Positions 1 through 7,143 of a stretch of 64,000 bases of DNA are shown here, piece by piece. Position numbers and translations under genes: made by a program. The notes below the pieces were generated by a model that made no database searches, had not been told where the DNA came from, and worked only from the letters and a program-made list of their open reading frames with translations. The first letter of the stretch is position 1. Each line of letters opens with the position of its first letter. The DNA comes from Phycisphaerae bacterium (lineage in GTDB: Bacteria > Planctomycetota > Phycisphaerae > UBA1845), in assembly GCA_029260115.1 (NCBI GenBank), contig JAJDDW010000061.1, forward strand, positions 57,438 through 121,437, written 5' to 3'.

Positions 1-2
1 CA

Positions 3-167
3 GGGTGGTTTTCACCCAATAGGCTGGCTGAATTGCTTCGCGAGATTGGGTTCATCGTTCCAAATGCCCGGGCAACAGGCGGATTCTACCGGTCCGTGGC
101 CAGGAGAATTCTACCGCCGACTGATGGCGACTCCAACTACTGCGTCGCTCCGTACTATTCTCGCTAG
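3..167 (+). CDS. Partial C-terminus, methyltransferase-like
   Basis: An open frame runs from the window edge to a TAG at 165-167 and encodes the last 54 residues of a protein that begins outside the window. The piece reads GWFSPNRLAELLREIGF and then a basic stretch, which resembles the C-terminal part of class I SAM-dependent methyltransferases (a W/F-S-P-x-x-L-x-x-L-L-x-x-x-G-F pattern before the last strands). That assignment rests on a short pattern only. It is followed by the terminator at 285-308, which fits a gene ending here. The other two frames are less protein-like. Confidence 0.4.
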   Translation, partial: GWFSPNRLAELLREIGFIVPNARATGGFYRSVARRILPPTDGDSNYCVAPYYSR

Positions 168-276
168 GCTCACACGGCCACGCCGAAGCTTGAATGGACA
201 GATTAGGCCCGTGACGCAGGAACGACTATTACACCCAGGAATCAAGACGCTGCAGCTACGACCATACGTTCATATA

Positions 277-315
277 TAAAAAATGCCCCGCCAGTTTCCT
301 GACGGGGCGTTTTAT
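277..315. terminator. Bidirectional intrinsic terminator
   Basis: Stem arms GCCCCGCCAG (285-294) and CTGACGGGGC (299-308) close on a TTTC loop with one C/A mismatch. An A-rich run precedes it (277-283) and a GTTTTAT run follows, so it can stop transcription from both sides: the partial plus-strand gene on the left and groEL, which ends at 397 on the minus strand. Confidence 0.8.
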
Positions 316-396
316 ATGTTTATCCAGCTGGTCGAAGCTGAAGCTTCCGTTAGCTGGAGTTTGTCTCAATCGGTTTGTAACCGAAGCGAGCGACTC

Positions 397-2079
397 TTAC
401 ATCATGCCGCCCATGCCACCCATACCGCCCATGCCACCCAGGCCTGGAGGCATGCCGCCGCCTGGCATACCGCCAGCGCCTTTGTCGTCCTTGCTAGGAA
501 TTTCGCCGATAATGCAGTCGGTCGTTAATAGGATAGATGCCACTGACGCGGCATTTTGTAAAGCTACGCGCTCGACCTTGGCTGGTACCAACACACCCAT
601 TTTGATTAGGTTGCCGTACTCGTTAGTCAATGCGTTGAAGCCGAAGTTGTTTTCTTTGCTCTCGATAATTTTCTGCAACACGATTGCGCCGTCCAGACCG
701 CCATTTTCTGCAATCTGTTTGAGTGGTGCAGAGATAGCACGACGGATGATGTCTACGCCAGTCTTCTGATCGCCGCGAACTTTCTTGGCGACCGCATCGA
801 GCACGTTGTTAGCCGCTCGTACAATAGCGACGCCGCCACCTGGAAGTACGCCTTCTTCGACGGCTGCGCGACATGCGTGCAGGGCGTCTTCGACCAATGC
901 TTTCTTCTCTTTCATTTCGACTTCGGTTGCAGCGCCGACGTTAATCTGCGCGACACCGCCGGAAAGCTTAGCCAAACGCTCGTTTAGTTTTTCGCAGTCG
1001 TAATCGCTGCTGGTGTTTTCGATTTCGTTACGAATGGCCTCAATGCGACCTTTAATGTCAGAGGTCTTGCCCGCACCTTCGACAATGGTAGTGGCATCTT
1101 TATCGATGCGAATTTTCTTAGCCGAGCCAAGATCGGCCAGCGTGACGCCTTCCATCGTTCGACCTAAGTCTTCGAAGATAGCGGTGCCGCCAGTGAGGAC
1201 TGCGATGTCTTCGAGCATAGCCTTGCGACGATCGCCAAAGCCTGGGGCTTTAACCGCACAAATTTGCAGGGTGCCACGAAGCTTGTTGACGACCAACGTT
1301 GCGAGGGCTTCACCTTCGAGGTCTTCGGCGATAATGAGTAGCGGTCGGCCTGACTGCGAAACTTTTTCTAGGATCGGGATCATGTCCTTCACCGACGAGA
1401 TTTTCTTCTCGTGGATGAGTACATATGGCTTCTCCAATTCGCAAGAAAGATTTTCGAATTTATTGATAAAGTGAGGCGAGAGGTAACCTTTGTCGAACTG
1501 CATTCCCTCGACAAGCTCAACGGTGGTCTCGATAGTCTTGCCTTCTTCGACGGTAATCACACCGTCTTTGCCGACCTTTTCCATAGCCTTGGCAATCTGC
1601 TTGCCGATTTCGGCATTTTGATTAGCCGCACATGTGCCTACCTGAGCGATTTGGTCGGTCCCCTTTACCGGCACGCTCATGTTTGCGAGTTCGGCGACGA
1701 TAGCCGTTACAGCCGCATCAATACCGCGCTTGAGTTCCATTGGGCCTGCGCCAGCGGCGATGTTTTTTAAGCCTTCATCGTAAATGGCTTCGGCGTATAC
1801 GGTTGCGGTAGTCGTGCCATCACCCGCGACGCTGGACGTCTTGGAGGCCACTTCTTTGACCATCTGCGCGCCCATATTTTCGTATGTGTTTTCTAGCTCG
1901 ATTTCCTTGGCGACACTGACACCGTCCTTCGTGACGGTTGGTGAGCCGAAGGATTTTTCGATAACCACGTTTCGGCCACAAGGACCAAGGGTGGATTTAA
2001 CCGCTTTGGCCAATTTTTTCACGCCGCGGCGTATGGCCTCACGGGCCTCCATATCGTATGCAATCTGCTTAGCTGCCAT
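397..2079 (-). CDS. groEL: Chaperonin GroEL (60 kDa subunit)
   Basis: ATP-dependent folding chamber subunit of the cytoplasmic GroEL-GroES machine. The 560-residue product has the family hallmarks: the ATP site with GDGTTTATV near residue 87, the [15 protein letters not shown] stretch in the apical domain, GGGVA near residue 410, and a Gly/Met-rich tail ([13 protein letters not shown]) that lines the cavity in canonical GroEL. The frame is open 63 bases further upstream, but the start at 2079 gives the usual [10 protein letters not shown]-terminus and has an AGGAG ribosome site 8-9 bases ahead. It lies about 100 bases downstream of groES in the same orientation, so the two form the standard groESL operon. 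Length and motifs are normal. Confidence 0.97.
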   Translation of the reverse strand: MAAKQIAYDMEAREAIRRGVKKLAKAVKSTLGPCGRNVVIEKSFGSPTVTKDGVSVAKEIELENTYENMGAQMVKEVASKTSSVAGDGTTTATVYAEAIYDEGLKNIAAGAGPMELKRGIDAAVTAIVAELANMSVPVKGTDQIAQVGTCAANQNAEIGKQIAKAMEKVGKDGVITVEEGKTIETTVELVEGMQFDKGYLSPHFINKFENLSCELEKPYVLIHEKKISSVKDMIPILEKVSQSGRPLLIIAEDLEGEALATLVVNKLRGTLQICAVKAPGFGDRRKAMLEDIAVLTGGTAIFEDLGRTMEGVTLADLGSAKKIRIDKDATTIVEGAGKTSDIKGRIEAIRNEIENTSSDYDCEKLNERLAKLSGGVAQINVGAATEVEMKEKKALVEDALHACRAAVEEGVLPGGGVAIVRAANNVLDAVAKKVRGDQKTGVDIIRRAISAPLKQIAENGGLDGAIVLQKIIESKENNFGFNALTNEYGNLIKMGVLVPAKVERVALQNAASVASILLTTDCIIGEIPSKDDKGAGGMPGGGMPPGLGGMGGMGGMGGMM

Positions 2080-2180
2080 GCGGGCAATCTCCTGTATGAA
2101 ATTAAGGCTTGTCGCCTCAGATGTTTTTTGACTAACGAGCACGGGTTACAACCCTGCGCCCTGAACCGTTAAGTAAAGTC

Positions 2181-2477
2181 TTAATTCACGACGCCGAGGA
2201 TGTCCGACTCGTCCATAATCATGTACTCGCTACCATCAACTTTGATTTCGGTACCGGCATAACTGGTGAAGAGTACTTCGTCGTTTTTCTTAACCTGCAT
2301 TTCACTCCGCGATCCGTCGTCGAGCAGCCGGCCATTGCCGACAGCTAGGATGATTCCGCGTTTTGGCTTTTCCTTGGCGCTATCCGGAAGAACGATGCCG
2401 CCGGCCGTCGTCTGATCCGCTTCGACGCGCTGGACGATGACTTTGTCGCCTAGTGGTTTGATGTTTAACTTTGCCAT
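2181..2477 (-). CDS. groES: Co-chaperonin GroES
   Basis: 98-residue lid of the GroEL chamber. It begins AKLNIKPLGDKVIVQR, has the mobile-loop region around EADQTTAGGIVLPDSAKEKP (residues 19-38), and the conserved G-x-x-x-DG and VxFxxYAGTEIKVDG segments. The start at 2477 has GGAG about 10 bases upstream. It is the first gene of the groES-groEL pair. No CIRCE element (TTAGCACTC-N9-GAGTGCTAA) is visible upstream; a different perfect palindrome sits there (2512-2533). Confidence 0.97.
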   Translation of the reverse strand: MAKLNIKPLGDKVIVQRVEADQTTAGGIVLPDSAKEKPKRGIILAVGNGRLLDDGSRSEMQVKKNDEVLFTSYAGTEIKVDGSEYMIMDESDILGVVN

Positions 2478-2511
2478 AATTTGCCTGTCTCCTTTTGTGT
2501 CACACTTGCAG

Positions 2512-2533
2512 GCAAAGCTGTTGACAGCTTTGC
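2512..2533. promoter_or_regulatory. Perfect palindrome upstream of groES
   Basis: Arms GCAAAGCTGT and ACAGCTTTGC flank a TG centre, giving a 10-bp perfect inverted repeat 35 bases ahead of the groES start. The two-base centre and the absence of a T-run argue for a dimeric repressor site rather than a terminator. It lies between the end of the 137-residue gene (2546) and groES, where HrcA/CIRCE control would normally sit. The regulatory role is inference. Confidence 0.45.
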
Positions 2534-2545
2534 TCAGAATATTCT

Positions 2546-2959
2546 TTATCCAGAACCCGGGGTAATTAATCGATGTAAAACGAGCGTCATTTCGTCCACC
2601 GAAGCGGCGTGCGTAACGACACTCATAGCGTTAAGTAAAAAAGCGCTTTGCAACATGGCCTTGGTCGCTTCCGTCGTGACCAGACAACAAGGCAAAACGG
2701 CGTCTATGGAGCGGATGATACGCAGCAACGACAACGGGTCGATGGACTCATCATCGGCGACGAGCAGCGCGGCAGCTAATCCACCTTGCTCCACACGGCG
2801 AATGGTGTCCGGAGCCGAGTACGCTGGACATACGTCCAGAGAACCAGGGTTCAAAACCGCCTCAAGCGCGCCGAACCACTGTGGCCGAATCGCGCTACGC
2901 CGCTGAGCGAGCAATAGCTCGCGACGCTCATTGATAGCAAATTTAGGATTAATCGTCAC
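2546..2959 (-). CDS. Hypothetical receiver-like protein
   Basis: 137-residue protein I do not recognise by name. The C-terminal two thirds alternates hydrophobic strands and helices (AALLVADDESIDPLSLLRII, VLPCCLVTTEA, MSVVTHAASVDEMTLVLHRL) in the order expected of a degenerate response-regulator receiver or Rossmann-like fold; the DD pair after the first strand would match the acidic pocket, but the usual phospho-Asp and Lys cannot be placed securely. The start is GTG at 2957-2959; there is no good ribosome site and no earlier start in frame. It ends 68 bases before groES on the same strand, so it may be co-transcribed with the chaperonin genes. Function unknown. Confidence 0.6.
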   Translation of the reverse strand: MTINPKFAINERRELLLAQRRSAIRPQWFGALEAVLNPGSLDVCPAYSAPDTIRRVEQGGLAAALLVADDESIDPLSLLRIIRSIDAVLPCCLVTTEATKAMLQSAFLLNAMSVVTHAASVDEMTLVLHRLITPGSG

Positions 2960-3086
2960 AACAATATCCGAGTCTATACAATCTCCACAAGCTACAATTG
3001 CATGTAAGATGCCATATAATCACCGATTTTCAGCCGCTACCGTCCTCATCTATAAACCCTTCCAATAAAAGGAGTTATATTTACTT

Positions 3087-3152
3087 ATGTCGACAAAATT
3101 GAGGCAAATTGCTGCTGGGATTACGCCGGCAAGGCTGACAAAACAGGTGTGA
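3087..3152 (+). CDS. Possible 21-residue peptide
   Basis: A very short frame, MSTKLRQIAAGITPARLTKQ plus one Val, starts at ATG 3087 and is preceded by AAAGGAG with a rather long 12-base spacing. It lies in the 264-base gap between divergently placed regulatory DNA and the antiporter end. There is nothing else to support that it is translated. Confidence 0.15.
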   Translation: MSTKLRQIAAGITPARLTKQV

Positions 3153-3165
3153 GGGGAATAGGGGT

Positions 3166-3180
3166 CTGCCAGATTGGCAG
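3166..3180. promoter_or_regulatory. CTGCCA-N3-TGGCAG palindrome
   Basis: A perfect 6-bp inverted repeat, CTGCCAGATTGGCAG, about 205 bases upstream of the minus-strand unknown gene/groESL run and 43 bases past the antiporter stop. It has operator-like symmetry with a 3-base centre and no T-run. Which gene it serves, if any, is unknown. Confidence 0.35.
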
Positions 3181-3223
3181 CATAGCGGGGCTGGCTGTGG
3201 CTTTGAAGGCGTCGCCAGTTTGC

Positions 3224-4999
3224 TTATGAGGGCTTCGGTAGGACGCGGAGCACGTCGCGTTGTTCTACCACCCCAATGACACGCTTGCTACCCTCTAACT
3301 CAACGACGGGAAGTAGGCTGGTGTTCTCGCGATGAAAAACGTCGAACAACTCGGAAATCAGCATATCCGCTGGCACAACCGTCGTAGCCGCGTCCGCTAG
3401 GTCGATTGCGGTAATCAGATGTCGCACGGCGGGGTCGTAGATGACGTGACGTACGTCAGCGAAATGGATGACGCCGGCAAAAGTTCCGTCGGCGTGAACC
3501 ACGGGGAAATGGGCATAAATGGACATCTCGATAAAATGTAACACATCATCGAACGCATCACTGTCTTGAATGAATTGCACGTTCGAGCGCATGATGTGTT
3601 TCACTTGCCACTGCGACACTACCTCAGTCGAAGTTGCGCGCGGCTTGATTCCCATCGCCCGGCCCAGCGCCTGCAGGGTCAGACGCACGACAGAATCATT
3701 ATGGTCACCTTCGTTAGCACGAGACAGCAAGGTAATCGCTTTTACCTCGCCGCCGCGAACGACACATCGCTTGACCATGAACGGGCCGAGCATCTCCGAA
3801 ACGACCACACTCCCTAGAATCACGGTCGAAAATTGCTTAGCCAAGGGACTTTGCCAATAATGTTCGACAAACGCCGCCAGACCAATAACGACAGCCGCTT
3901 GACACAACAGTGCCGGGCCAAGCGTATACGCAGCACCCGCGGGAGCGCCCGCCCAACGAATGCCCAAGTAAGCGCCGAGGCTCTTGCCGATGGTTCGACA
4001 TAACCAAAATGTCGTACCAAACAGGCCCATATGGGCTAGGTCCTGCATGTGCAAGTTAAAACCAGCCATGGCAAAAAATCCGACCATAATTGGCGTAGCG
4101 GCCGTCCAAAGCGCGGCTTGTAACTTTTGCGAGTCGATCGCGACATTGGTAAATACCACACCCGTAATTAGCGCAGCTAGCTGTTTGTTATAACAATAAT
4201 GAACGCGTACCAGCACCCATTCTTCAGCCGCACTGAGTAAAATAAAACACGCGAAAAATATCAACAGCGTATCAACGACCGAAAATTTGGAGTGGGCTAT
4301 ACTCAAGACAGTGCCAATGATAACGCCCAACGCAAGACTACCTAGTATCATAGCGCCAATGCCGAGCAACGGATGAGCGGACATGGTCTGCGTCGTTGTG
4401 ATCAGGCCAGCGGATACCATGACGATAAAACAAGTGTGAAAGCCAATAATACACACTACGTTATTGACGCCCGTGACGCCTAAGATGGTGTTCGTGATCG
4501 AGCCTTTCGCTTCGTATTCTTGCAATACAAAAAGCGTAGCGGCGGGAGCGGTGGCTACGGCGGCAATGGCTAGTAACGCGGCCAGGACGATATAATCCTG
4601 CCCTGCTTGGGGGAACGTAATTTTCCCAACAAAAAAGCACGCGACAAATACCAGCGTAACCGTCAAGCAAATCTCCATCAGGCTAATGCGCCAAACACGA
4701 GCGCTGGATTCGTGCAACTGTCTTTTTTCGCACACGCTGCCAATGGAAAAGAGTATGACCCCCAATGACAGATCGCGAATCGCTTGTAAAGGCTCGACAG
4801 ATGCTGTGCTTTGTACCCCTGGGAACGCATCAATTATTTGCCGCAAAATTACACCGGCAAAAAGATAACCTACCACGCGCGGAACGTGAAAACGGCGAGC
4901 GATGGTGCCGCCAAATATGGCAGCCAACAGCATAAGCCCAAACAACAGCGCGGGGCTAGCTGAGGATGCCAGGATCATTGATGGTGGCGTTTCGTACAT
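3224..4999 (-). CDS. CPA-type cation:proton antiporter with C-terminal CBS pair
   Basis: 591-residue inner-membrane transporter. Residues about 10-415 form some 12 hydrophobic segments with the antiporter opening pattern LAAIFGGTIARRFHVPRVVG and a central VLAALLAIAAVATAPAATLF segment typical of the CPA2/Kef fold. Residues about 465-590 carry two CBS motifs (VKHIMRSNVQFIQDSDAFDD and a second ending VIGVVEQRDVL), a nucleotide-sensing regulatory module. It exchanges monovalent cations (Na+ or K+) for protons; ion preference cannot be read from sequence. It stands alone, with its own intergenic regions. A second Met at residue 8 (MILASS) is an alternative start. Confidence 0.88.
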   Translation of the reverse strand: MYETPPSMILASSASPALLFGLMLLAAIFGGTIARRFHVPRVVGYLFAGVILRQIIDAFPGVQSTASVEPLQAIRDLSLGVILFSIGSVCEKRQLHESSARVWRISLMEICLTVTLVFVACFFVGKITFPQAGQDYIVLAALLAIAAVATAPAATLFVLQEYEAKGSITNTILGVTGVNNVVCIIGFHTCFIVMVSAGLITTTQTMSAHPLLGIGAMILGSLALGVIIGTVLSIAHSKFSVVDTLLIFFACFILLSAAEEWVLVRVHYCYNKQLAALITGVVFTNVAIDSQKLQAALWTAATPIMVGFFAMAGFNLHMQDLAHMGLFGTTFWLCRTIGKSLGAYLGIRWAGAPAGAAYTLGPALLCQAAVVIGLAAFVEHYWQSPLAKQFSTVILGSVVVSEMLGPFMVKRCVVRGGEVKAITLLSRANEGDHNDSVVRLTLQALGRAMGIKPRATSTEVVSQWQVKHIMRSNVQFIQDSDAFDDVLHFIEMSIYAHFPVVHADGTFAGVIHFADVRHVIYDPAVRHLITAIDLADAATTVVPADMLISELFDVFHRENTSLLPVVELEGSKRVIGVVEQRDVLRVLPKPS

Positions 5000-5169
5000 C
5001 CGTTGACTCGCAACCTAAGTCTCGTATCGATGCACGATCCGCGAACGTGCAATGGCCTCGTGCGCGTATTTGAAGTGCAAGACATGATTATAGCAAGCGA
5101 CGAAGTGAGGGTCGCATGCTGGCGGGTGTATGACAGGATTGGCCGATGGGTAGCATGGGCACATGCATC

Positions 5170-6447
5170 TTATTCTGGCTGCCCGTTAACCGCTTTTTCA
5201 ATAACGAGTCGGAGTCTTAACACGCGACGGGCATCGGCTGCGATAACGTGAATCTTGACCTCCTCATGGGAACATTGATCGCCCACTTTAGGAATTCGCC
5301 CCAGCGTACTGAAGACGAATCCACCAATGGTTTCGTAGTCCTCATCGCCTGGCAGATTTACATCAAGTTCGTCGTTGAGTTCGTGAATGCGTAGCCGGGC
5401 ATCTACTTCTACGGTGGTCTCATCGATACGTTGAATTTCCGCCGGGGTATCGGTTTCGTATTCGTCTACGATTTCGCCGACCAATTCTTCGAGAATATCT
5501 TCAATCGTTACTAGCCCAGCCGTACCGCCGTATTCATCGAGTACAATGGCGATATGGACCTTTTTCGCTTGGAATTCCCGTAACAATTCGCGTACCGATT
5601 TTGATTCTGGAATAAACATCGCTTCACGCATCATGCTTGTGATGTCGAATAGCTGACCAATTGGCTGCCGAAGCAAGTCTTTCACATACAGAACGCCGAG
5701 AATGGTATCGATGGTGTCGTCGTAAACAGGAATACGGGAATGCCCTTCGGTACTAACGATTTTAATCACGCTATCTCGATCACCTTCTTTTGGTAGCGCG
5801 ATGATATCCGTGCGTGGCATCATAATCGCATCGACTGTCATATCACCCATCTCAATGACAGACTCGATCATTTCCTTTTCTTCTTCGTCCACGGCACCGA
5901 GCTTCTCTCCCTCGCTCACGACGTTGAGAATTTCCTGCTCTAATTCGTCGGCGTAAAACTGCGCGTCACGTATCGGCACACCACACAGTCGTCGGACCAA
6001 AGGATCAAAACGCTCCAATAACCAAACCAGTGGACGTACTAGCCAAAGAAAAATAATCAGCCAAGTCCAGGAGCGGGCAATAAACGACTCGCCAGCGTAC
6101 TTCGACCACGCTTGCGGAATGGCAATGCCAAATACTAGGAGGACGCTCCACACGACACCTCCTGCGATGAATAAGGGCGAAGTCGATGACATACTTCCGG
6201 GAATACTTAGATGCCAAAATGAAACAACAAATAAGAGCAACACAGCCAGTGATCGTAGTACAGAAGTGGCTAATATAAAACGCGGACGCAATACGACAAA
6301 TTTGTCTAACGCGTCGAGTCTGCCAGTGGCTTCGAACTGCTCAGCAAGGCGTACGCGCGAAGGGGCACGCAACACCGCTTTAAGTGTAGAAGAAAAAAGA
6401 AGCGTGGCTGTCGCAGCAACGCCGATCAAAAATTCCCAACGTATCAC
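5170..6447 (-). CDS. CorC/HlyC-family (CNNM) membrane protein with CBS pair
   Basis: 425-residue protein with an N-terminal DUF21/CNNM membrane part (about residues 1-165), a tandem CBS module (about 200-325; MMPRTDIIALPKEGD and FIPESKSVRELL), the signature IAIVLDEYGGTAGLVTIEDILEELVGEI stretch at about 305-335, and a CorC_HlyC domain at the C-terminus (about 345-420). Members are tied to Mg2+/Co2+ resistance or efflux. It is the last gene of a run phoH - HD phosphodiesterase - ybeY - this gene, an order common in bacteria (ybeY followed by a corC-like gene). It is 132 bases downstream of ybeY. Confidence 0.9.
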   Translation of the reverse strand: MIRWEFLIGVAATATLLFSSTLKAVLRAPSRVRLAEQFEATGRLDALDKFVVLRPRFILATSVLRSLAVLLLFVVSFWHLSIPGSMSSTSPLFIAGGVVWSVLLVFGIAIPQAWSKYAGESFIARSWTWLIIFLWLVRPLVWLLERFDPLVRRLCGVPIRDAQFYADELEQEILNVVSEGEKLGAVDEEEKEMIESVIEMGDMTVDAIMMPRTDIIALPKEGDRDSVIKIVSTEGHSRIPVYDDTIDTILGVLYVKDLLRQPIGQLFDITSMMREAMFIPESKSVRELLREFQAKKVHIAIVLDEYGGTAGLVTIEDILEELVGEIVDEYETDTPAEIQRIDETTVEVDARLRIHELNDELDVNLPGDEDYETIGGFVFSTLGRIPKVGDQCSHEEVKIHVIAADARRVLRLRLVIEKAVNGQPE

Positions 6448-6579
6448 AGAGGGCTATCCGTGCAGAACACTCACATCACCGGCGTATCGCTACTCAGTCT
6501 GCTTGGTAGCGACACTTGAACATCCTACGATTCATAAAATCCATGACCCATCACATGATAGGACAGGATGTACTCATTA

Positions 6580-7122
6580 TCATGTTTTGGGCTTCCCGTA
6601 TACGGTCCCCACTCCTACCGTAGCAAGTATGACATCTTCCATCGCGTGCATGCGCTGGGCCTCTTCCTCGGTTTGATCGTCATAATCCAATAAATGCAGC
6701 GCTCCATGAACGGCATACAGAGCGACCTCAGCCTCTAGGCTATGGCCACGCTGCACGGATTCTCGCAGTGCGGTCTCAACGGAAATGACGATTTCGCCAT
6801 CAATATCACCAGCACGATCATCATTAGCCTGAGCGGGGGATAGTTTATCCGACGGGCTAGACGATTCATTTGAATTGGCAGGCGGGTCGTCGCGGAGATC
6901 AAAGGTGATTACATCCGTCGGCCCTGCAAGCTGTAAAAAAGACTCATTGATCGACGCGATTCGAGCGTCGTCAACCAATGCAATACTGATCTGTGCCCGG
7001 GTTACGTTATGACGAGTAAGCGTAGCAGATACTGCTTTTTTTAGAAGCGCGTCGGCAATGTCCTTGGCTAATTCACATTCTCGGCTGATGGATAATTGGT
7101 AATCGTCGTCGTCGTCAGTCAT
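6580..7122 (-). CDS. ybeY: Endoribonuclease YbeY with altered third metal ligand
   Basis: 180-residue protein of the YbeY family, a metal-dependent RNase involved in 16S rRNA 3-prime maturation and 70S quality control. The N-terminal ISIALVDDARIASINESFL and the TDVITFDL segment are typical, followed by an acidic insertion (about residues 85-115) and the active-site stretch HGALHLLDYDDQTEEEAQ. The family pattern is H-G-x-L-H-L-x-G-Y-D-(D)-H, with three zinc-binding His; here the third is Gln, read clearly as codon CAA, one base from His. Whether metal binding survives is unknown. The gene starts 21 bases after the HD phosphodiesterase stop, so the two are surely co-transcribed. Confidence 0.88.
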   Translation of the reverse strand: MTDDDDDYQLSISRECELAKDIADALLKKAVSATLTRHNVTRAQISIALVDDARIASINESFLQLAGPTDVITFDLRDDPPANSNESSSPSDKLSPAQANDDRAGDIDGEIVISVETALRESVQRGHSLEAEVALYAVHGALHLLDYDDQTEEEAQRMHAMEDVILATVGVGTVYGKPKT

Positions 7123-7143
7123 AGTGCTGTATATTCTACTTGA

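Noticed and set aside
404..2131. Open frames on the plus strand opposite groEL
   Set aside because: Shadow frames of the strongly conserved groEL gene; no ribosome sites and repetitive, low-complexity products.
2012..2142. N-terminal extension of GroEL to 2142
   Set aside because: The family N-terminus and ribosome site point to 2079.
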